A program made the position numbers and the translations under genes. DNA of 11,050 nt, taken from contig PMTB01000151.1 in assembly GCA_003167475.1 (NCBI GenBank), positions 1 through 11,050 of the forward strand, written 5' to 3'. This document shows positions 7,082-11,050 of this stretch, piece after piece. This stretch comes from a candidate division FCPU426 bacterium. Its GTDB lineage: Bacteria; Oederibacteriota; PGYV01; Palsa-1178. Under the pieces are notes generated by a model. That model saw only the letters and a program-made list of their open reading frames with translations. It did no database searches and had not been told where the DNA came from. Numbering within the stretch: position 1 is the stretch's first letter; every line of letters begins with the position of its first letter.

Positions 7082-7150
7082 GCGCCGGAGAGGGCCTGCC
7101 GCGAAGGTGTAGTTGTCAGGTATCAGGTAAATGCCTGACCCTGGGAATGG
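7082..7150. repeat. Palindromic intergenic repeat, copy D (H2 module intact)
   Basis: GCCGGAGAGGG near 7084 matches the front of the repeat family. The H2 hairpin then has arms GTCAGG 7115-7120 and CCTGAC 7134-7139 enclosing the 13-base loop TATCAGGTAAATG, followed by CCTGGGAATGGAAT. The copy abuts the truncated ORF6N relic, so it may mark the breakpoint that removed the front of that gene. Confidence 0.7.
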
Positions 7151-7155
7151 AATGA

Positions 7156-7538
7156 TTTGACCTGCTCGAATTTGATCTGCTCAACTGTTCACGAATTTTG
7201 CCCCTCAGGGCAAAATTTGTTGTTTTGCAAGGGGGCGGCACAAAAAGTATTTACCTTATGTTTTCACCGAACATGGGGTAGTGATGTTGTCAAGTGTCCT
7301 TAAAAGTAAGAGAGCTATTCAGGTTAGTATAGCTGTTGTCAACGCATTTATAAAAATGCGCGAATATCTGGCAACCCACAAACAAATACTCGACAAACTT
7401 AAAAAACACGATGATAATTTTGTAATTATCTTTAATTTTCTAAAGCAGTTGAGCAATAAACCGAAGGAACAACCAATGCGTAAACAGATTGGCTTTAGGC
7501 CGGATGAAGATGACTCAAATCAAGGTCACAAATTGTGA
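7156..7538 (+). pseudogene. ORF6N-domain (phage antirepressor-type) protein, truncated and frameshifted
   Basis: The intact part, in the frame of 7281-7538, extends back to about 7233 as GRHKKYLPYVFTEHGVVMLSSVLKSKRAIQ. This is the hallmark second half of ORF6N domains, followed by the usual helical tail (FIKMREYLATHK, KLKKHDDNFVIIFNFLKQL) and the terminal KQIGFRP. Just upstream the matching residues LRAKFVVLQGG lie in another frame (7204 onward), so about one base has been lost near 7230-7240. The first half of the domain (the LMLDxDLAxLYGV region) is absent. A 15-base imperfect tandem repeat (7156-7170, 7171-7185) and repeat copy D precede it. ORF6N proteins are common in phages and mobile islands as DNA-binding antirepressor-like factors. 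This copy should not be functional. Confidence 0.75.
7191..7226 (+). terminator. Strong hairpin followed by T-rich DNA; possible bidirectional terminator
   Basis: Arms ACGAATTTTGCCC (7191-7203) and GGGCAAAATTTGT (7208-7220) pair over 13 positions, one of them G-U, around the 4-base loop CTCA. TGTTTT follows. It could end transcription from the membrane-protein operon 140 bases upstream and work in both directions. It lies inside the ORF6N relic and overlaps the codons of its LRAKFVV segment, so it may instead belong to the palindrome family seen at 7520-7580. Confidence 0.4.
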
Positions 7539-7544
7539 CCTTGA
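7520..7544. promoter_or_regulatory. Perfect 25-bp palindrome at the end of the ORF6N relic
   Basis: Arms TCAAGGTCACAA (7520-7531) and TTGTGACCTTGA (7533-7544) are perfectly complementary around one central A. The relic's stop codon, 7536-7538, lies inside. The single-base centre makes an RNA hairpin awkward and fits a binding site for a dimeric protein better. In frame from 7520 it encodes SRSQIVTL. Confidence 0.55.
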
Positions 7545-7553
7545 ACTTTAGTC

Positions 7554-7580
7554 TTTGAGGAGCCAAATTGGCACCTTAGA
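7554..7580. promoter_or_regulatory. Second, imperfect palindrome with the same CAAATTG core
   Basis: GCCAA (7562-7566), A, TTGGC (7568-7572) is perfect. Outside an A/A mismatch the arms continue as AGG (7558-7560) with CCT (7574-7576) and some wobble pairs. The centre is 35 bases from that of the first palindrome. It is just downstream of the XRE gene's stop at 7587. In frame from 7555 it encodes LRSQIGTL. Confidence 0.4.
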
Positions 7581-7586
7581 AGCTGT

Positions 7587-8036
7587 CTATTTAACCTTTA
7601 CGAACAACAACTTCCACACCCTTGGCGCATACCCAGAGAAAAGTTCTTCGTCAGTAAGATTATCCGGCCTGGTATCCGGCTTTAACAGGCTTTCCACTTC
7701 ATGTTTTAAGGCTTTGGCAATGCCGCTTAATGACTGCAGGCTGAACTGTTTTGCGCCGTTCTCTATGTTCGAGACAAATGACGGTTTTATACACGCCTTA
7801 TCCGCCAGTTCTTTTACCGATAATCCAGCCTGTATCCTCAGCTCCCTGATATACGCCCCGGTCTTTTTGTATATGTCAGGGCCTTTATAGTTTTTTTTCA
7901 GGAGCTTGAACTGCTTCATGCTTAAAGGGACCACCTTTGAATATGCCGGAAATATCAGTATGTACGCGGGCGTATAACCTTTCGCGGGCCTTGTTGATAA
8001 CTCTATTGGATTTTTTATTTTTATCAGTTTTTTCAT
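7587..8036 (-). CDS. XRE-family helix-turn-helix regulator with N-terminal extension (149 aa)
   Basis: The start is ATG 8036-8034, after AAGGCGG on the minus strand; the stop is TAG at 7589-7587. Residues 61-117 form a clear HTH_3/Cro-C1 domain (YIRELRIQAGLSVKELADKA, then PSFVSNIENG and LSGIAKALKHEVESLL). The first 60 residues are a basic extension of unknown role; an internal Met40 could give a shorter protein with just the HTH. A short C-terminal tail of about 30 residues follows. There is no sensor or peptidase domain, so it is a simple transcription factor, acting on DNA in the cytoplasm. It is divergent from dnaB, sharing a 123-base gap, and convergent with the ORF6N relic. That pairing is typical of a decayed mobile island, though a chromosomal role cannot be excluded. 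Confidence 0.85.
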   Translation of the reverse strand: MKKLIKIKNPIELSTRPAKGYTPAYILIFPAYSKVVPLSMKQFKLLKKNYKGPDIYKKTGAYIRELRIQAGLSVKELADKACIKPSFVSNIENGAKQFSLQSLSGIAKALKHEVESLLKPDTRPDNLTDEELFSGYAPRVWKLLFVKVK

Positions 8037-8100
8037 TTTACCGCCTTTTTAAATTAATTTCTGCCGGCATTGGAACATTATTTTACAAATATACCGCCAT

Positions 8101-8121
8101 GGTATTTACTGCTACCTGACA
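8101..8121 (-). repeat. Diverged reverse-orientation H2 module before dnaB (copy G)
   Basis: GGTATTTACTGC followed by TACCTGACA matches the reverse complement of copy D's H2 module at about 19 of 22 aligned positions, with one gap. It lies in the XRE/dnaB divergent gap, about 40 bases before the dnaB start. No convincing promoter for either gene is visible in this gap. Confidence 0.4.
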
Positions 8122-8159
8122 GGGTAACACAGGTTTTGCGCGTTGCAAAGGTGAAAACT

Positions 8160-9587
8160 ATGGGGGTGCTTATGGCCGGTAAAAAAAATGTTCCTATCAG
8201 GTATAGTGTCAAGGCAAGGCCGGAGCCCTGTAATATCGGGGCGGAGCAAAGCCTGCTCGGGAGCCTGCTTTTAAAGCGGGAAGTTTATGAGGATGTTTCC
8301 GGTATTGTAACAGCTGTTGATTTTTATGAACAGCGGCATGCTTTGATATTCGAGGTTATCTCGGAGCTTTATCTTCAGAACAGGGCTGTTGATTCAAATA
8401 CCGTGGCTGAGCGGCTTGCTTCAAAAGGGGCGCTGGAACCTGCAGGAGGGGCTTCCTATATCTCATCCCTTGCCGATAATGTTCCTTCCTACGCCCATGC
8501 CGCGGATTACGCGGGAATCGTTTCCAATAAGGCTGTACTGCGGCGGCTCATAGAGATGGCTTCCGGCGTCGCCGCGGACTCTTATTTGGAAGGCGCCGCG
8601 GCTGCCGCAATAATAAAAAAAGCGGATGACGCGCTTTTTGGCGCTTCCAGGCTTGAAAAAATACGGGCTTTTGACGAGGTCAGCGGGCGGGTCGGGTTTG
8701 TTTTTGAGGCCATAACCCAGAGGGCGAAAAATCCCGGCTTGCTGGACGGCCTGCCCACCGGGTTTAAGAAACTTGACGAATGCATGACCGGGCTCAAGGC
8801 GGGACAGCTTATAGTCATTGCTGCGCGGCCGGGGCTGGGAAAAACCTCGCTTGCCATAGGCATCGCTTACAGCCTTGCGGTGAAACATCGAAGGAGCGCG
8901 CTTATATTTTCATTTGAGATGAGCTCAAACGACATCATACAGCGCATACTGTCAGTGGGTTCGCGGGTGCCGCTGGGCAGGATACGGCGCGGCCGCGTGG
9001 ATTCCGCGGACAAATCCAACCTAATGCACGCGGCAGGGGAACTCTCCGAAACCGATGTATACATCGACACGGCGGATAATAATGTTTTTGAAATACGCGC
9101 CAAGACCAGGGCAAAAATGGCGGAATTAAAAAAAGCAGGCAAAACACTTGACCTAGTGATAATAGACTACATGCAGCTGGTGAGGCCCAATGAAAGCGTG
9201 CCCCGCGAGCAGCAGATATCCCAGATATCCCGCGGCTTTAAAACCCTGGCAATGGAACTTAAAATCCCGGTGATAGCGCTCTCCCAGCTCAACCGCGAGG
9301 TGGAAAAGCGGGAAAGATCAGGGGACAAAAATTCGCCGCCGCGCTTATCAGACCTCAGGGAATCGGGCGCCATAGAGCAGGACGCGGACATAGTGATTTT
9401 CATACACAGGGAAGAAAAGGGATTAATGGCCACAACGGAAACATTTGACACCGGGGAAACAACGACAAGGCAGATAGCAAAGTGCAAACTCATAATAGCG
9501 AAAAACAGGAACGGACCCGTGGATGAGCAGGGAGTGTGGTTCATACCCGAGCTGACGCTATTTCAGGAGAGGACGGAGCAGGAGTAG
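8160..9587 (+). CDS. dnaB: Replicative DNA helicase DnaB
   Basis: DnaB forms the hexameric ring helicase that unwinds DNA 5' to 3' at the replication fork, using ATP, and works with primase and the loader. I chose ATG 8160 (475 residues) because AAAGGTG lies at the right distance. ATG 8172 is a close alternative, and a TTG at 8070 is open but would add 30 atypical residues. Residues 25-130 are the DnaB N-terminal domain (NIGAEQSLLGSLLLKREVYE). Residues 195-470 are the RecA-like motor: Walker A ARPGLGKTS (222-230), FEMSS (252-256), Walker B LVIIDYMQL (332-340), SQLNREVEKR (375-384), LSDLRESGAIEQDAD (396-410) and KNRNGP (448-453). Length and motifs are normal; no intein is present. The usual neighbours rpsR and rplI are absent. 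It is divergent from the XRE gene. Confidence 0.97.
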   Translation: MGVLMAGKKNVPIRYSVKARPEPCNIGAEQSLLGSLLLKREVYEDVSGIVTAVDFYEQRHALIFEVISELYLQNRAVDSNTVAERLASKGALEPAGGASYISSLADNVPSYAHAADYAGIVSNKAVLRRLIEMASGVAADSYLEGAAAAAIIKKADDALFGASRLEKIRAFDEVSGRVGFVFEAITQRAKNPGLLDGLPTGFKKLDECMTGLKAGQLIVIAARPGLGKTSLAIGIAYSLAVKHRRSALIFSFEMSSNDIIQRILSVGSRVPLGRIRRGRVDSADKSNLMHAAGELSETDVYIDTADNNVFEIRAKTRAKMAELKKAGKTLDLVIIDYMQLVRPNESVPREQQISQISRGFKTLAMELKIPVIALSQLNREVEKRERSGDKNSPPRLSDLRESGAIEQDADIVIFIHREEKGLMATTETFDTGETTTRQIAKCKLIIAKNRNGPVDEQGVWFIPELTLFQERTEQE

Positions 9588-9941
9588 AACTTAAGGCTTT
9601 TTACCTTCATTGGCTGCGTTCGAAATTTGAAAATCGAGATTTGATCAATGTTTATTGCTGCGGGCTTGTCACTTGCTCCGCTCGTGACATACGCCCTTGC
9701 AATATTATAATAAGACAAAGCAATACAAACTTGTAGAGCAGAAATCAGCCGGACAAAATATTTGATAATAATGCCGCGCTGTAAGTACCATCTGGTTGGC
9801 AGACAAACCGAAAACCCCAAAGCGGCAATCATGGCTTCACCTAAAACCAACCGTGGGTCGGGAAAATGATTTGTATTTGTTGACATTATTTTTCGATTGC
9901 TTATACTGGATATGCTAAAAAAACATACAACAGGGAGAAAC
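9588..9941. other. 354-bp gap with promoter and an unassigned minus-strand open frame
   Basis: No plus-strand gene is seen. Features are an imperfect hairpin, GGGC-GTCAC (9662-9672) with GTGAC-GCCC (9684-9696), and the promoter at its right end. A minus-strand frame from ATG 9886-9884 to a stop at 9563 would encode 107 residues, with a middle part (LVLGEAMIAALGFSVCL, later YYNIARAYVTSGASDKPA) that could be protein. However, it has no ribosome site, overlaps the dnaB end and starts on the neighbouring -35 box. I see no clear terminator for dnaB. Confidence 0.4.
9880..9907 (+). promoter_or_regulatory. Near-consensus sigma70 promoter
   Basis: A perfect TTGACA (9880-9885) is separated by 16 bases from TATACT (9902-9907), five of six matches. 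Transcription should begin near 9914, about 28 bases before the ATG at 9942. This is the strongest promoter in the window and predicts substantial expression of the lipoprotein gene. Confidence 0.75.
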
Positions 9942-10829
9942 ATGAAAAAATTAAATTCGATTCTTGTTTTATCAGCCGTAGTTTTATCTTTAGCCTTGTC
10001 ATGCAAAAAAGCGGCTCCGGCCGCGCCCCAGACTGAACCTACCGCCGTTGTTTCCACATGGACAACCACGGCAACGGCCACATCCACGCACACTGCTGCC
10101 GCTTTCACTCACACTGCTACAGCCACAGCCATACTGGTGGATACTTCCACCGCAACCGCCACATATACCCGGACCCAAACGTTTACGGAAATTCAAACCG
10201 CTACGGAAACGGCCACAAACACCCGGACCCGGACCAGTACCGAAATTGACACAGCCTCGGCAACCCCTACGCTGACCGATATTGTGACCGGTACCGAGAC
10301 CCCTTCATCCACGGAAACCTGCACGATCACGCAGACGCCGACATTAACCCCTGAACCGCCGGCTTCGTCGTGTTCATTCGGCGTGACCGGCCCCGGAAGT
10401 TATTACGGCGGAGTGACCGGGGATGTGATAAGGTTCAGCAGGTTCAGCACAAGCACACAGATTACACTCTTCCAAATAGCTTATTATATAAGCGTAGACG
10501 CGCCGTGGACCAACGGAACCCATGAGGCTGCTGTTTATTCAAACAGTTCGTCGAATAAACCCCAGGACAGGCTGGCTATTTCAGGGCCAATGGTTTTTGC
10601 CGTGATGAGCGGGCCGGGATGGAATGTCGTGGATATACCTCCCACAACACTACCGCCGGGCACTTATTGGCTCGGGGTACATACGGATGTCGCGACCATT
10701 GCATATAATATAAACAGCAATTACCCGGAAACCCTCGGCGGCTGGTACGGCGGGTCATTCACCGACCCTTACAGCAACGGGCCCACAAGCGGTTCGGATG
10801 GATATTCAATACGCGGTATATGCGAGTAA
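9942..10829 (+). CDS. Lipoprotein with long Thr-rich stalk and C-terminal beta-sandwich-like domain
   Basis: ATG 9942 follows AGGGAG at 9933-9938 and gives 295 residues. Residues 1-20 are a signal sequence ending LSLALS before Cys21, then KKAAPA; Ala at -3 is not ideal, but a lipoprotein is likely. Residues 32-150 are strikingly Thr-rich, with Thr at almost every second position (TATATSTHTA, TATETATNTRTRTS). The last 140 residues run between two cysteines (SSCSFGV and RGIC) that may pair. They contain HEAAVYSNSS, PGWNVVDIP and LPPGTYWLGVHTD, a pattern seen in secreted beta-sandwich domains of bacterial surface proteins with a GTYWL-type strand. No catalytic residues are evident. The gene is monocistronic, with its own strong promoter and terminator. 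A cell-surface or outer-membrane location is inferred. Confidence 0.88.
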   Translation: MKKLNSILVLSAVVLSLALSCKKAAPAAPQTEPTAVVSTWTTTATATSTHTAAAFTHTATATAILVDTSTATATYTRTQTFTEIQTATETATNTRTRTSTEIDTASATPTLTDIVTGTETPSSTETCTITQTPTLTPEPPASSCSFGVTGPGSYYGGVTGDVIRFSRFSTSTQITLFQIAYYISVDAPWTNGTHEAAVYSNSSSNKPQDRLAISGPMVFAVMSGPGWNVVDIPPTTLPPGTYWLGVHTDVATIAYNINSNYPETLGGWYGGSFTDPYSNGPTSGSDGYSIRGICE

Positions 10830-10851
10830 CAGGATAAAAACTGCGGTAATC

Positions 10852-10886
10852 AAGGGGCGGCCACAAAAGGCCGCCCCTTTTTTTTT
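10852..10886 (+). terminator. Strong Rho-independent terminator
   Basis: The GC-rich stem has arms AAGGGGCGGCC (10852-10862) and GGCCGCCCCTT (10869-10879) around ACAAAA. It runs into nine consecutive Ts (10878-10886). It lies 22 bases after the stop of the Thr-rich lipoprotein gene. Confidence 0.95.
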
Positions 10887-10983
10887 GCAGGTTGGGTACA
10901 GGGACGGCAGTAGATAGAGCGAGATGGGGAACAATAGACGGACCTATCAACGGCTGAAATCATTTTAGCATTAGATATTGTAG

Positions 10984-11050
10984 AGAGGGGGCCATGTACC
11001 ACTCGCAGTAACTCGGGTACATGACGTGCTTGCCCCCTCTAAACAGGGAT
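10984..11050. repeat. Nested inverted repeat, expanded H1-type copy C (cut by the window end)
   Basis: The outer arms AGAGGGGGC (10984-10992) and GCCCCCTCT (11032-11040) are the H1 stem of copy A. Inside, CATGTACC (10993-11000) pairs perfectly with GGTACATG (11016-11023) around a 15-base loop. The left arms are contiguous (17 bases), whereas 8 unpaired bases separate the right arms. AAACAGGGA follows, as AAACCGGGA does after H1 in copy A. The stretch 10887-10983 holds no gene or signal that I recognise. Confidence 0.8.

Noticed and set aside
7555..7890. Plus-strand open frame beginning at the second palindrome
   Set aside because: After the LRSQIGT segment it is simply antisense to the XRE gene, which has a clear HTH and ribosome site. 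Only the first few codons are of interest, as a motif copy.
9662..9696. Hairpin after dnaB as its terminator
   Set aside because: It is about 75 bases past the stop, has an internal loop and lacks a U-run, so it does not qualify as an intrinsic terminator.
10048..10275. Pro/His-rich open frames overlapping the last lipoprotein
   Set aside because: These are alternative-frame shadows of the Thr-rich linker, without ribosome sites.
1295..11050. CRISPR array or integron cassette array
   Set aside because: The repeats are few, dispersed over 10 kb between genes, and differ in length and orientation. There are no regularly spaced short repeats, no cas genes and no integrase.

Overview
The window looks like chromosomal sequence of an uncultured, probably double-membrane bacterium. 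The evidence is a bacterial replicative helicase (dnaB), strong Shine-Dalgarno sites, sigma70-type promoters and several exported or lipid-anchored proteins. Four of those exported proteins carry long threonine-rich linkers of the kind seen in candidate phyla such as Goldbacteria and in some Chloroflexi. The phylum assignment is a guess from style only; there is no rRNA or other firm marker here. Most of the window is moderately GC-rich, but roughly the first 850 bases look more AT-rich.

Layout. (1) Bases 8-882, minus strand: a secreted Thr-rich protein, translationally coupled (TAATG) to the tail of a small basic protein whose front is missing. (2) Bases 840-1283, plus strand: the C-terminal part of a zinc peptidase of M20/M28/M42 type, also missing its front. 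The two broken genes meet head to head, which marks a recombination or assembly junction near 840-860. (3) Bases 1390-5468, plus strand: a secreted protein of unknown function, an NHL-type beta-propeller protein with a Thr-rich stalk, a large lipoprotein joining a DUF11 domain to a formylglycine-enzyme-like domain that lacks the catalytic cysteines, and a 58-residue basic protein. (4) Bases 5599-7053: a two-gene operon of multi-pass membrane proteins. (5) Bases 7156-8036: a wrecked ORF6N (phage antirepressor-type) gene facing a complete XRE-type regulator. (6) Bases 8160-9587: dnaB. (7) Bases 9942-10829: a Thr-rich lipoprotein with a near-consensus promoter and a textbook terminator.

No multi-gene system with a clear joint function is evident. 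The exported proteins share an architecture (export signal, Thr-rich stalk, different C-terminal domain) more than a pathway. The most unusual signals are in the DNA. A modular palindromic repeat occurs in about seven gene gaps, with one compensated stem change between its two best copies. A nested inverted repeat closes the window. A set of short palindromes around the ORF6N relic coincides with the codons of that family's LRSQ(I/N)(V/G/A)T motif.
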